Position numbers and translations under genes: made by a program. The notes under the pieces are model-generated. The model was given only the letters and a program-made list of their open reading frames with translations, was not told the DNA's origin and did no database searches. From UMGS1696 sp964621165 (GTDB taxonomy: Bacteria; Bacillota; Clostridia; Oscillospirales; CAG-272): a DNA stretch of 64,000 nt. The stretch spans positions 62,001-126,000 of the forward strand of contig CAZULC010000003.1 in assembly GCA_964621165.1 (NCBI GenBank), given 5' to 3'. Below are positions 52,254 to 62,496 of the stretch, one piece after another (position 1 is the stretch's first letter; the number at the start of each line of letters is the position of its first letter).

Positions 52254-54524
52254 ATGGTAAATCTTGTAATAATGGAGTCGCCGTCAAAGGCAAACACCGT
52301 AAAAAGCTACCTCGGCTCGTCCTATAAAGTCGTAGCTTCCAAGGGACATTTACGCGATCTTCCTAAATCCACATTTGGCATTGACATTGAAAACAACTTT
52401 GAAGCTCACTATATAAATATCCGCGGGAAAGGCGACCTGATCAAGGAACTGAAAAAAGAAGTAAAGAACGCTGACCGCATATATCTCGCGACTGACCCTG
52501 ACCGCGAAGGAGAAGCGATAGCGTGGCACCTTATAACGGCTCTCGCCATACCCGAGGAAAAGGCAAACAGAGTTACGTTCAACTCCATAACGAAATCTGT
52601 TGTCAAGGAGGGCATCAAGAACCCTCGTCAGGTCGACATGAACATCGTCAACGCTCAGCAGGCACGGCGTATTCTCGACCGAATCGTGGGCTACAAGCTC
52701 TCACCGTACCTCTGGAAGACGGTCAAAAGCGGACTTTCAGCCGGAAGAGTGCAGTCGGTCAGCACAAGAGTTATAGTGGATCGGGAGCGTGAGATTCAGG
52801 CGTTCGTACCGGAAGAATACTGGACCGTTGAAGCCATACTCGAGACTGCCGACGGAAAAAAGATAAAGTCAAAGCTCTTCGGCATGAAAAACGGCGCCAA
52901 AATCGAACTCAAAAACTCCGCCGAAGCTGACGTTGTCTTCAATGCGGTCAATGGTCAGAACTTTACCGTATCCGATGTTAAGCTTGGCAGAAGACTGAAA
53001 AATCCCGCGCCTCCATTCATCACCTCAACACTGCAGCAGGAGGCGTCACGGAAGCTGAATTTCCAGTCGCAGAAAACCATGAAGGTGGCGCAGGACTTGT
53101 ACGAAGGCGTAAACCTCGGTTCGGAATTCGGCGGCACACAGGGCCTTATCACCTATATGAGAACGGATTCACTGCGGATATCCGAGGAAGCAAGGGACGC
53201 GGCAAAGAGCTACATCCTCGAAAAATACGGAGCCGAATATTATCCCGAGAATCCCCGGGTCTACAAGACAAAGGCAAACGCTCAGGATGCGCATGAGGCA
53301 ATCCGCCCCTCCAACATGACCCTCGAGCCGGCAAAAATCAAGAAACAGCTCTCTCCCGAGCAGTATAAGCTCTACAAGCTCATCTGGGACAGATTTTTGG
53401 CTAGCCAGATGCAGTCAGCCGAGCTGTCAACAGTCCAGACCGACTTCACCTGCGTGGATTATCTTTTCCGTTCCAGCGGATATACCGTAAAATTCCCCGG
53501 CTACATGGCGCTTTATGAGGAATCAGCGGACGACGCCAAGCAGAGCGACGAGGAAAACGTACGGCTTCCCATATTAAATAAGGGTGAAATATTGAAGTCG
53601 GACCAGATTCTCCCGCTCCAGCACTTCACCGAACCTCCGGCGAGATACACTGAGGCTACCCTTGTAAAATTCCTTGAGGAAAAGGGAATCGGACGCCCCA
53701 GCACATACGCAACTATTATAACTACCATAATCTCCCGCGGTTATGTGAGACGTGAGGGCAAGTCCCTTGTTCCGACGCAGCTTGGCGAGGTAACGACTGA
53801 ACTCATCGGCAGGAATTTTCCCGATATCATCGACTGCAAATTCACGGCGGACATGGAGAGCCAGCTTGACGACATAGAAAACGGCAAAACCACCATGACC
53901 GAGGTACTGTCAAACTTCTACAGCGGTTTCAGCGTGGAGCTTGAAAAGGCCTTAGAATCCATTGGCGACAACGAAATCGAGCTTCCAGTAGAGGAAACTG
54001 ACATTATCTGCGAGCATTGCGGAAGCCGTATGATTGTGAAAAACGGACGCTTCGGCAAATTCGCAGCCTGTCCCAACTATCCTGCCTGCAAGAACACAAA
54101 GCCTCTCGCAAAATCCGGAGACAGTCTTGTTGAGAAAAAGGCAGAAAAAACCGACATGAAATGCGAACTCTGCGGCGCTGACATGATTCTGCGGGTGGGC
54201 AGATACGGCTCCTTCTACGCCTGCTCAAGATATCCGGACTGCAAGTTCACCAAACAGAAAGTAAAGTCCCTTGGCGTGAACTGTCCGGAGTGTGGTGCGG
54301 AGCTTGTCACAAGGCACGGCAAAAACAAGAGTGTATTCTACAGCTGTTCAAGATATCCCGAGTGCAAGTTCTCGTCATGGGATTTACCGACAAACGAAAA
54401 ATGTCCTAACTGCGGCGGAATGCTCTACCGCAAGAAAGGCAAGAATCAGCTCATCTGCAAAAAAGAAAACTGCGGCTACAAGGCTGATCTTCCTGATCCG
54501 GACGGAGACGGCACGGCGGAATAA
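52254..54524 (+). CDS. topA: DNA topoisomerase I
   Basis: 756 residues. A TOPRIM domain (LVIMESPSKANTVKSYLG and TDPDREGEAIAWHL) provides the metal site, and the nicking Tyr is in GLITYMRTDSLRIS (about residue 301). The tail has four Cys4 zinc modules: CEHCGSRM...C, CELCGADM...C, CPECGAEL...C, CPNCGGML...C. They end near residue 750 and bind single-stranded DNA. The enzyme removes negative supercoils behind RNA polymerase. It follows dprA at 52 bases and precedes trmFO at 12 bases, the standard Firmicutes set. Confidence 0.99.
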   Translation: MVNLVIMESPSKANTVKSYLGSSYKVVASKGHLRDLPKSTFGIDIENNFEAHYINIRGKGDLIKELKKEVKNADRIYLATDPDREGEAIAWHLITALAIPEEKANRVTFNSITKSVVKEGIKNPRQVDMNIVNAQQARRILDRIVGYKLSPYLWKTVKSGLSAGRVQSVSTRVIVDREREIQAFVPEEYWTVEAILETADGKKIKSKLFGMKNGAKIELKNSAEADVVFNAVNGQNFTVSDVKLGRRLKNPAPPFITSTLQQEASRKLNFQSQKTMKVAQDLYEGVNLGSEFGGTQGLITYMRTDSLRISEEARDAAKSYILEKYGAEYYPENPRVYKTKANAQDAHEAIRPSNMTLEPAKIKKQLSPEQYKLYKLIWDRFLASQMQSAELSTVQTDFTCVDYLFRSSGYTVKFPGYMALYEESADDAKQSDEENVRLPILNKGEILKSDQILPLQHFTEPPARYTEATLVKFLEEKGIGRPSTYATIITTIISRGYVRREGKSLVPTQLGEVTTELIGRNFPDIIDCKFTADMESQLDDIENGKTTMTEVLSNFYSGFSVELEKALESIGDNEIELPVEETDIICEHCGSRMIVKNGRFGKFAACPNYPACKNTKPLAKSGDSLVEKKAEKTDMKCELCGADMILRVGRYGSFYACSRYPDCKFTKQKVKSLGVNCPECGAELVTRHGKNKSVFYSCSRYPECKFSSWDLPTNEKCPNCGGMLYRKKGKNQLICKKENCGYKADLPDPDGDGTAE

Positions 54525-54536
54525 TTCAGGTAAAAT

Positions 54537-55889
54537 ATGGAAAATAATGTAAATATATACGGCGCTGGACTTGCGGGAAGCGAAGCGGCATGGCAGGCGG
54601 CACAGCTTGGGGTTCACGTCACACTGTACGAGATGAAGCCGGAGAAAAAGTCCCCCGCTCACCATTCGGACGGCTTTGCGGAGCTTGTATGCTCAAACTC
54701 CCTTCGCTCGGCTGAACTTACAAACGGCGCTGGACTGCTCAAGGAAGAGCTTCACCGGCTGAACTCCCTTATCATGGAGGCGGCTTACGCTTCAAGAGTG
54801 GCTGCGGGAGGTGCGCTTGCGGTTGACAGAGTTAAGTTTTCGGATTACGTGACGGAAAAAATCCGCTCGTGTCCGAATATCGACGTGGTTGAGCGTGAGA
54901 TGACCTCGCTTCCGGAAGACGGGGACGACATTACAGTTGTGGCGACAGGACCATTGACGTCCGACGCTCTGGCTGAGAAAATATTGTCGCTTATTGGCGG
55001 AAAAAGTCTCTACTTCTACGACGCGGCGGCTCCTATTGTGGATTTTGAGTCGGTTGACATGACAAAGGCTTTCTTCGCCTCACGATATGGCAAGGGAAGC
55101 GCGGACTACATCAACTGCCCCTTCACCGAGGAGGAATACAAAGCCTTCTACAACGCCCTGATCACCGCCGAGGAAGCCCAACTCCACGATTTTGAAAAAG
55201 GCGACAAGCTAAAGGTTTTCGAAGGCTGTATGCCGGTTGAAGTCATGGGCAGACGCGGCGAGGACACACTGCGGTTCGGTCCAATGAAGCCGGTCGGTAT
55301 AAAAAATCCCGAAACCGGGGAAGAATATTATGCCGTGGTTCAGCTCAGGCGGGAGAACGACGAGGGAAGCATGTACAATATCGTCGGCTTCCAGACACAC
55401 CTGACCTTCCCGGAGCAGAGACGTGTATTTCGCAGGATTCCGGGACTTGAAAACGCGGAATTTCTGCGGTATGGAGTCATGCACCGCAATACATTTTTAT
55501 GCTCCCCCGACCTGCTCGACGCGGACTACTCCATGAGGGACAGACCCGGACTGTTCTTCGCCGGACAGATGACGGGAGTGGAGGGCTACATCGAGTCAGC
55601 CGCGTCCGGATTCATCGCCGGAGTAAACGCCGCACTGAAGTCCCGCGGAATGGATAAACTTTACTTCCCACGGGAGATGATGATGGGAGCAATGGCGAAC
55701 TACGTTTCCCACGGGGAGAAAACCACATTCCAGCCCATGAATGCTAACTTCGGAATCATGCCCCCGCTTGAAGCCAAAGTCAAAGGCGGCAAAAAAGGAC
55801 GTAATGAAGCCTATTCCGCCCGGGCTTTGAGTTGGTGCGGAGAAACCGGAAAGAAACTGAAAGAATTACAGGAATTTAACAGAGCATAA
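54537..55889 (+). CDS. trmFO: Folate-dependent tRNA m5U54 methyltransferase TrmFO
   Basis: 450 residues. FAD-binding N-terminus VNIYGAGLAGSEAAWQAA, the conserved ELVCSNSLRS with a redox/catalytic Cys, FYDAAAPIVDFESVDM, and FAGQMTGVEGYIESAASG near the end. It makes ribothymidine at position 54 of tRNA with methylene-tetrahydrofolate as carbon donor, in place of TrmA. Length is normal. Twelve bases after topA. Confidence 0.98.
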   Translation: MENNVNIYGAGLAGSEAAWQAAQLGVHVTLYEMKPEKKSPAHHSDGFAELVCSNSLRSAELTNGAGLLKEELHRLNSLIMEAAYASRVAAGGALAVDRVKFSDYVTEKIRSCPNIDVVEREMTSLPEDGDDITVVATGPLTSDALAEKILSLIGGKSLYFYDAAAPIVDFESVDMTKAFFASRYGKGSADYINCPFTEEEYKAFYNALITAEEAQLHDFEKGDKLKVFEGCMPVEVMGRRGEDTLRFGPMKPVGIKNPETGEEYYAVVQLRRENDEGSMYNIVGFQTHLTFPEQRRVFRRIPGLENAEFLRYGVMHRNTFLCSPDLLDADYSMRDRPGLFFAGQMTGVEGYIESAASGFIAGVNAALKSRGMDKLYFPREMMMGAMANYVSHGEKTTFQPMNANFGIMPPLEAKVKGGKKGRNEAYSARALSWCGETGKKLKELQEFNRA

Positions 55890-55921
55890 CGATAAAAACA
55901 GGAATAAAATCGGAGTATCTG

Positions 55922-56965
55922 ATGAAAATTATAGTAGACGCTATGGGCGGAGACAACGCTCCGTCTGAAATTGTAAAGGGAGCTTATTTGGCTTCACAGA
56001 AATATAAATCAAAAATAGTATTGGTAGGTAACAAGCAGAAAATCGAGAAGTGCCTCTCGGAAATAGACGCGGACGCACGGCTCGTTGACATTGTACATAC
56101 CGAGAGCGAAATAACAATGGAGGACGACCCGCTGTCGGCAGTACGCCAGAAGAAGGATTCGTCCATGATTACGGGGCTGCAGCTTCTCAAGGAAGACGGG
56201 GACGCCTTTGTCTCAGCCGGAAATACGGGTGCGCTTCACGTAGGATCATCCCTTATAATCCGCAATATTGCGGGAGTTCAGCGCTCGGGCATCGCGACGA
56301 TTTTCCCCTTCGAGAGACCGGTTCTGATGATGGACTGCGGCGCAAACGTCAACGTTACCTCGGACTATCTTGTTCAGTGGGCGCTCATGGGTCAGATTTA
56401 CATGAATAAAATTTTGGGCGTGGCAAATCCCGAGGTGGGACTTCTCAACAACGGTACGGAAGACCACAAGGGAACACAGCTCCAGATTGACTCGTACAAA
56501 AAGCTCAAGGAAAACGAGGACGTGCGCTTTATCGGCAACGTTGAGGGCAAAGCTCTCCCCATGGGACCCTGCGACGTTCTTGTCACCGACGGCTTCACGG
56601 GAAACGTCACGCTCAAGCTGGTTGAAGGCTTGTCAAAATATTTCTTCGGCTACATGAAGAAGATGTACACCCAGAACATGATGACAAAAATGTCCTACGT
56701 CATGATGAAGAACCAGCTGCGGGAAATGAAGCACAACTTTGACGCGTCGGAATACGGCGGCGCACCTCTGCTGGGACTGAAAAAGCCGGTAATCAAGGCT
56801 CACGGAAGCTCTGACGCAAAGGCTCTGTGTAACGCAATCCGTCAGGCGGAAAACTTTGTGCGAAACGACGTGGTAGACGAAATCCGAGAATCCATGGAAC
56901 GGTACACCCAGAAGAAAAAGGAAACCGATGAAAAAACAGCAAAGGCGGTTAACAGTAATGAATAA
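55922..56965 (+). CDS. plsX: Phosphate acyltransferase PlsX
   Basis: 347 residues. DAMGGDNAPSEIVKGA at the N-terminus, MEDDPLSAVRQKKDSSM, AFVSAGNTGALHVGSSLIIR and TDGFTGNVTLKLVEG are family hallmarks. It makes acyl-phosphate from acyl-ACP as the first step of phospholipid synthesis with PlsY and PlsC. A Lys/Glu-rich tail ends the protein. Usually followed by acpP then rnc; here rnc comes directly and overlaps by 8 bases. Confidence 0.97.
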   Translation: MKIIVDAMGGDNAPSEIVKGAYLASQKYKSKIVLVGNKQKIEKCLSEIDADARLVDIVHTESEITMEDDPLSAVRQKKDSSMITGLQLLKEDGDAFVSAGNTGALHVGSSLIIRNIAGVQRSGIATIFPFERPVLMMDCGANVNVTSDYLVQWALMGQIYMNKILGVANPEVGLLNNGTEDHKGTQLQIDSYKKLKENEDVRFIGNVEGKALPMGPCDVLVTDGFTGNVTLKLVEGLSKYFFGYMKKMYTQNMMTKMSYVMMKNQLREMKHNFDASEYGGAPLLGLKKPVIKAHGSSDAKALCNAIRQAENFVRNDVVDEIRESMERYTQKKKETDEKTAKAVNSNE

Positions 56966-57674
56966 CGAACAAAAACCACTGGAAGGGCTTGAGAAGACTA
57001 TTGGATATACCTTCAAAAATAAGGAAATAATCACGGTCGCCCTCACCCATTCTTCCTATTCAAATGAAAAAAAGTGCCGCGGAGAGAGGATTCCGTTCAA
57101 CGAACGCCTTGAATTTCTCGGAGATTCCGTGCTGTCAATTGTAGTCAGCTCATACATTTTTGAAAAATACAAGAACAAGCAGGAGGGAGACCTGACAAAA
57201 ATCCGTGCGGCGGTCGTGTGCGAAAAGGCTCTTTCCAAGTTCGCGGCAAAGATTAAGCTGGGAGATTATATGTACCTCGGACACGGGGAAGCCATGAACG
57301 ACGGACGCCACCGCCCCTCGATTACAGCTGACGCCTTTGAAGCACTCCTTGCCGCCATGTACCTCGACTGCGGTGAAAAGTTCGACGAGGTGAACCGCTT
57401 CCTGCTCCCGTTCATCGAGGATGAAATCAACTACATCACCGAAACCGGCGTGTTCATCGACTACAAAACCTCCCTCCAGCAGATAGTACAGCAGGCCAGC
57501 GGCGAGATTTTGGAATATGTGCTGATTGGAGAGAGCGGTCCCGACCACAACAAAAAGTTCAGCGTGGAAGCACGTCTCAACAGCAACGTAATTGGCAGGG
57601 GATGCGCGAAAACCAAGCGTGAAGCAGAGCAGATGGCGGCACATGAGGCCCTGATTCTTTTCGGCGAAGGATAA
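56958..57674 (+). CDS. rnc: Ribonuclease III
   Basis: 238 residues. The catalytic domain holds the signature ERLEFLGDSVLSIVVS (about 50-65), with the second acidic cluster ADAFEALLAAMYLD. A C-terminal double-stranded-RNA-binding domain (about 168-236) reads DYKTSLQQIVQQASG to TKREAEQMAAHEAL. It cuts structured RNA, including rRNA precursors. Start chosen at 56958, overlapping plsX by 8 bases; an in-frame ATG ten codons earlier lies deeper in plsX. The gene set rnc, radical SAM, smc and ftsY is in the usual order. Confidence 0.97.
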   Translation: MNNEQKPLEGLEKTIGYTFKNKEIITVALTHSSYSNEKKCRGERIPFNERLEFLGDSVLSIVVSSYIFEKYKNKQEGDLTKIRAAVVCEKALSKFAAKIKLGDYMYLGHGEAMNDGRHRPSITADAFEALLAAMYLDCGEKFDEVNRFLLPFIEDEINYITETGVFIDYKTSLQQIVQQASGEILEYVLIGESGPDHNKKFSVEARLNSNVIGRGCAKTKREAEQMAAHEALILFGEG

Positions 57675-57747
57675 GCTGGAATACTATAAATCGGTCTTAA
57701 AGCGAAAGCGCAGCGGGTATACGTTTTCTCTTTAAGATTAGGAAAAG

Positions 57748-58845
57748 GTGAAAATTTTGGAACAAATAAAGTCATCGGCAGATAAATTTCCCGTTACGGC
57801 GGAAAGAAAGACCAGACGGAAGAACAGCCACGCCAATATTCCCGTGTTTATCCCCCACCTCGGATGCCCGAATATGTGTGTTTTCTGCAATCAGCGCGCT
57901 ATATCGGGCGTTTCTTCTTTCATTCCGGAGAACTCCGGCAGAACAATCGAGGAAGCCCTGACTACGCTTGAGGGTGCGGGTGAGAGTACGGAAATCGCGT
58001 TTTTCGGCGGCTCCTTTACGGGAATCGACAGGGATCTCATGATAACGCTTCTCGACCTCGCTGAAAAATATGTCCACGTCGGAAAAGTCTCGGGAATCCG
58101 CATGTCCACCCGTCCCGACTATATTGATGAAGAAATCATAAAAATCCTCGACAATTATACGGTCAATGCGGTGGAACTTGGGATCCAGTCCATGTCGGAT
58201 GAGGTCCTGCAAAAATCCAAACGGGGTCACACAGCTGCTCAGTCCCGGGAAGCCATGACAATGCTCAGGGAAGCCGGCTTCACCACCGTCGGTCAGATGA
58301 TGATAGGCCTGCCCGGCTCTACACTTGAAAATGAAATCGCGACGGCTGAGGAAATCTGTGCGATGGGCGCGTCAGGTTCGCGAATATATCCGACAATTGT
58401 ATTTCGTGACACAGAACTATGTGACATGTGTAAATCCGGCGAATACGTTCCCCTGAGCATAGATGAAGCCATCGTGAGAAGCGCCGCTGTCCTTGAGGTT
58501 TTCGTGAACCATAACGTAGACTGCATCAGAATAGGTCTGTGCGACTCGGAAAATCTTCACTCCGACTCAACTTACTATGCCGGACCAAATCATCCATCCC
58601 TGGGAGAGCTTATCAAAGGTGAGCTGTACTACAAGCGGATTTGCGAAAAGCTGAACGGTCTTGACCTTAATGCGGCGAAGCTTGTAACCGTTGAAACACC
58701 ACGTGGGGATATTTCGCAAGCGGTGGGGCATAAAAAAGTTAACAAAAACAGAATTATCAAAGAATATAATGTAAAAAATATAAAATTCATTGAAAATTCC
58801 ATATTAAAGCAGTATAATATAGAAATACATACAAAAGTGAGATAA
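57748..58845 (+). CDS. Elp3-like radical SAM protein
   Basis: 365 residues. The 4Fe-4S motif is HLGCPNMCVFCNQRAISG (CxxxCxxC) near residue 35, followed by FFGGSFTGIDRDLM, STRPDYI and ELGIQSMSDEVL, which fit the COG1243/Elp3 radical SAM group. The acetyltransferase half of true Elp3 (about 200 residues) is absent. These stand-alone proteins regularly lie between rnc and smc in Clostridia; a tRNA-modifying role is plausible but not shown. Start uncertain: GTG 57748 with AGGAAAAG close by, or TTG 57760. Confidence 0.85.
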   Translation: MKILEQIKSSADKFPVTAERKTRRKNSHANIPVFIPHLGCPNMCVFCNQRAISGVSSFIPENSGRTIEEALTTLEGAGESTEIAFFGGSFTGIDRDLMITLLDLAEKYVHVGKVSGIRMSTRPDYIDEEIIKILDNYTVNAVELGIQSMSDEVLQKSKRGHTAAQSREAMTMLREAGFTTVGQMMIGLPGSTLENEIATAEEICAMGASGSRIYPTIVFRDTELCDMCKSGEYVPLSIDEAIVRSAAVLEVFVNHNVDCIRIGLCDSENLHSDSTYYAGPNHPSLGELIKGELYYKRICEKLNGLDLNAAKLVTVETPRGDISQAVGHKKVNKNRIIKEYNVKNIKFIENSILKQYNIEIHTKVR

Positions 58846-58864
58846 ACATCGGGAGGGACGCGCT

Positions 58865-61800
58865 TTGTATCTGAAATCACTTGAACTGCACGGTTTTAAA
58901 TCCTTTCCGGATAAAACGGTACTGAAATTCAACAGCGGAGCCACGGTAATCGTCGGACCAAACGGAAGCGGAAAATCAAACATCACAGACGCAATGAGAT
59001 GGGTCCTCGGCGAGCTGTCCAGCAAAAACATCCGCGGAAGCAAAATGGAAGACGTTATTTTCGCGGGAGCCGACGACAAAAAGCCAATGAGCTTCGCCGA
59101 GGTTTCCGTAACCTTTGACGACAGCACCAAGCCAAAATTACTCCAGTCCGAATACGACGAGGTAACAGTCACAAGACGGTACTACCGCAGCGGCGACAGC
59201 GAATATTTCATCAACCGCAAAAAGTGCCGGCTTAAGGACATTTATCAGCTGTTTATGAACACCGGAATCGGACGCGAGGGATACTCCATTATCGGACAGG
59301 GAAAAATCGCTGAAATCATATCGAAAAAGAGCGAAGAACGCCGTGGAGTCTTTGAGGAAAGCGCGGGAATCGCCAAATACCGCTATAAAAAGAACGAATC
59401 CCAGAAGAAACTCGAGGAAACCGAGCAAAATATGGCCCGGGTCGAGGACATTGTGCACGAACTGTCGGTGAGAGTCGGTCCTCTCGAAAAGGAAAGCGAA
59501 AAGGCGAGAAAGTACCTCGAGCTGTACGGAGAAAAAAAGAAAGTCGACGTGTCCCTTTGGATTTACGACTCGGACAGGATGCGGCTTGCTCTGAACAAAA
59601 CCGAAAACGACCTGAAACTGTCCTCCCATGAGCTTGAGATGGCGGAGGACGCAATCAAGTCCACATCAGCGCAGATCGAGCGGCTGTACGAGCTGTCCCA
59701 CGCGAACAAGGAGGAATCCCGCCGCAACTACGAGGAGACCTCATCCACAAACAAGAGCATGTCGGAAGCTCAGGCGGAAAACAAGGTTTTGCTGAAGGAA
59801 AAAGCTCATATCGAGAATATGCTCACCACAGAAACAGCTCTTTCCGACACCACAAAGAACACCGTTGAAGCCGAAAAAAAGCGTCTTGACGAAATAACCG
59901 ATAATCTCGAAAAGTCAAAGTCCGAATACAAAAGTAAAAGTGAGGATTACAATATTCTCGCGAAAAAGCTGCTTAACATAGGCAGTGAAATAAAAGTCAG
60001 CGGGGACCGGCTGGAAGAGCTGCTAAAGTCACAGAAGGAAGCCGAAGCCGCCGAGACTTATCTGCAGGTGCGGCTCAACGTACTCGAGAACAACCTTGCG
60101 GCTCAGAAAAAGCGCAGCGAGACCATCGGCGGGGACATAAAGAAATACGAAGATGAAATTTCATCCCTCGACAAAGAAGCCGAACGGATTGAGAAAACCA
60201 TAGACGGATATAAAACAACCATTGCCGGAATCGACGCTGATATAGAAATAATCAACAAAACCACGTCATTGTACGCACAGGAATATAACAAATACGACGG
60301 ACTTAACCGGAAAAAGCAGTCCGAATACGACTCCCTTGACTCACGGATCAACGCCCTTGTACGCATGCAGGAGCATTTTGATGGATACAACAACAGCATC
60401 AAGCACGTGATGAATGAAGCAAAAGCTGGACACCTCCGTGGAATACGCGGACCCCTGTCCCAGCTGATTCGGGTTGAGAGCAGGTACATAACCGCAATCG
60501 AAACCACACTGGGCGCGGCTTTGCAGAATATAGTAGTCGACGACGAAGCGTCAGCCAAAGCCTCAATTCAGTTACTCAAGTCAAACAATGCCGGACGGGC
60601 GACGTTTTACCCACTGACAACCATTCGTGCTTCTGAAAGAGGACGGGATTACGACGGACTTGAGCGGAGCGCGGGCTTTGTAGGATGGGCGGATGAGCTT
60701 GTTTCATGCGATTACGATTACCGGAATGTGGTCAAGTCCCTTCTCGCAAGGGTCGTGGTGTACGACAATATCGACAACGCGTCAATCGCCGCAAAATCCC
60801 GTGGATGGAAAATCCGTGCGGTAACTCTGGATGGTCAGCAGATCAACTCAGGAGGCTCCTTCACAGGCGGTGCAGTAAAACGTGACAGTGGCATGCTCTC
60901 GCGCAATGCAACGATCGACTCACTGAAAGCCGAGCGGCAGTCGGTAATGACGGAGCTGTCCGAGATCAGGAAAAAACTCAAGGAAATCGAAGAAAAATCC
61001 GCCTCGTCAAACGCGAAACTCAAGTCGGCACAGGACAGACGGGGGCTTATCGAGGTTCTCGTCACCACCGAAAACCAGAGCTACAGCGACATCGACGGAA
61101 GAAGAAAAGCCCTCGCCGAGCTTGTTGACGGAATGAAGGCGGACATGGCAAGCATCAGCGAGAGCAGCAGAACCGGAGACGACAGCCTTGCGGAAATGAA
61201 GGGAAAAATTACCGCACAAGTTGAATTGATTCAGAAAATCACGGACAAGCGCGACGATATTGCCGCCGCCAAAGGGGAATTGGAGCTTGAAGCGGATGAG
61301 CTTGAAGGCAGAATAAACGAACTGCGGATACGGATAGCCGAACTGGGCAAGGACTGTGAAGCCGGAGAAAATTCACTGAACGAAACCAAGGAGCGGTTAG
61401 CCGCAGCCCAGCTAGACGAAGAAAACCGAATCAGGACAATTTCCGAACTGAACGAAAAAATAGCCGCACTTGAATCAGAAGCCGAGGAAAAACAGAAGGA
61501 AGCAGAGAGATACTCGAAAATTATAGAAAAACTCACGGAAAAGCAAAGTGAACTTGACAGCACAGGGGATAAAATCGAGTCCCAGATAAACACCCTTCGC
61601 CAGACAGAGAAGGAGCAGACCGCGAAAAAAGACGTGGTGTTCATGGCAAACTCGAAAAATGAAGCAAAGCTCTCCTCCCTCAAAGCCGAGGAACAGAAGC
61701 TCAGCGCGAAAATGTGGGAGGATTACGAGCTGACCTACGCGTCCGCTGTAAAGTTTGCCGAAGAAAACGACTGCCACACCATAACCGAGGGTGAGAAACA

Positions 61801-62464
61801 GCCCTTCCAGACTCAGCAGAACGAGCTTAGGAGTAAAATCAAAGCCTTGGGTCACGTCAATGTGGACTCAATTGATGAGTATGTGGAGGTCAAGAACCGC
61901 TACGAGTACATCAAAAACCAGCTCAACGACCTGCGCAAGTCGAGGGAAGACCTTCTCACAATCATATCCGGCGTAGAAGAGGACATGAAGCAGATTTTCA
62001 CCGAGGCCTTTGTCAAAATAAATAAATACTTCGGCGAGGTGTTCCGCGAGCTGTTCGGCGGGGGGCATGCTGAGGTTATTCTGACGGACCCGGAAAACGC
62101 CCTTGAATCCGGAATCGAAATCAACGCGGCTCCTCCAGGAAAAACAATAAAAAATCTTAATCTTCTCTCCGGCGGCGAGCAGGCGTTCATTGCCATTGCG
62201 TTACTGTTCGCGCTGATTAAAGTAAACCCGTCGCCGTTCTGCATATTCGACGAAATCGAAGCAGCACTTGACGAGGTAAACGTTAACAGAGTCGGCAGAT
62301 ATGTCAAAAAGTATTCGCAGGAGATGCAGATTATAATGATCTCCCACCGCCGAGGAACAATGGAAATCGCGGATACGCTGTACGGCGTCACCATGCAGCA
62401 GAGTGGAGTATCAAAGGTTCTCACCCTAAGCACCGGCGGGAATCACGACGACTTATTGAAATAG
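58865..62464 (+). CDS. smc: Chromosome segregation protein SMC
   Basis: 1199 residues, full length, TTG start behind GGGAGG. The N-terminal ATPase half has LHGFKSFPDKT and Walker A GPNGSGKSN. Long coiled coils (about 170-510 and 650-1010) flank the hinge at about 520-640, with GIRGPLSQLIRVE and ATFYPLTTIRA. The C-terminal half has the signature NLLSGGEQAFIAIALLF and Walker B FCIFDEIEAALDE. With ScpA/ScpB it forms condensin, which organises and segregates the chromosome. It precedes ftsY as in most Firmicutes. Confidence 0.99.
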   Translation: MYLKSLELHGFKSFPDKTVLKFNSGATVIVGPNGSGKSNITDAMRWVLGELSSKNIRGSKMEDVIFAGADDKKPMSFAEVSVTFDDSTKPKLLQSEYDEVTVTRRYYRSGDSEYFINRKKCRLKDIYQLFMNTGIGREGYSIIGQGKIAEIISKKSEERRGVFEESAGIAKYRYKKNESQKKLEETEQNMARVEDIVHELSVRVGPLEKESEKARKYLELYGEKKKVDVSLWIYDSDRMRLALNKTENDLKLSSHELEMAEDAIKSTSAQIERLYELSHANKEESRRNYEETSSTNKSMSEAQAENKVLLKEKAHIENMLTTETALSDTTKNTVEAEKKRLDEITDNLEKSKSEYKSKSEDYNILAKKLLNIGSEIKVSGDRLEELLKSQKEAEAAETYLQVRLNVLENNLAAQKKRSETIGGDIKKYEDEISSLDKEAERIEKTIDGYKTTIAGIDADIEIINKTTSLYAQEYNKYDGLNRKKQSEYDSLDSRINALVRMQEHFDGYNNSIKHVMNEAKAGHLRGIRGPLSQLIRVESRYITAIETTLGAALQNIVVDDEASAKASIQLLKSNNAGRATFYPLTTIRASERGRDYDGLERSAGFVGWADELVSCDYDYRNVVKSLLARVVVYDNIDNASIAAKSRGWKIRAVTLDGQQINSGGSFTGGAVKRDSGMLSRNATIDSLKAERQSVMTELSEIRKKLKEIEEKSASSNAKLKSAQDRRGLIEVLVTTENQSYSDIDGRRKALAELVDGMKADMASISESSRTGDDSLAEMKGKITAQVELIQKITDKRDDIAAAKGELELEADELEGRINELRIRIAELGKDCEAGENSLNETKERLAAAQLDEENRIRTISELNEKIAALESEAEEKQKEAERYSKIIEKLTEKQSELDSTGDKIESQINTLRQTEKEQTAKKDVVFMANSKNEAKLSSLKAEEQKLSAKMWEDYELTYASAVKFAEENDCHTITEGEKQPFQTQQNELRSKIKALGHVNVDSIDEYVEVKNRYEYIKNQLNDLRKSREDLLTIISGVEEDMKQIFTEAFVKINKYFGEVFRELFGGGHAEVILTDPENALESGIEINAAPPGKTIKNLNLLSGGEQAFIAIALLFALIKVNPSPFCIFDEIEAALDEVNVNRVGRYVKKYSQEMQIIMISHRRGTMEIADTLYGVTMQQSGVSKVLTLSTGGNHDDLLK

Positions 62465-62496
62465 CACAACTTGAATACATTATAAATGAGGTAAAC

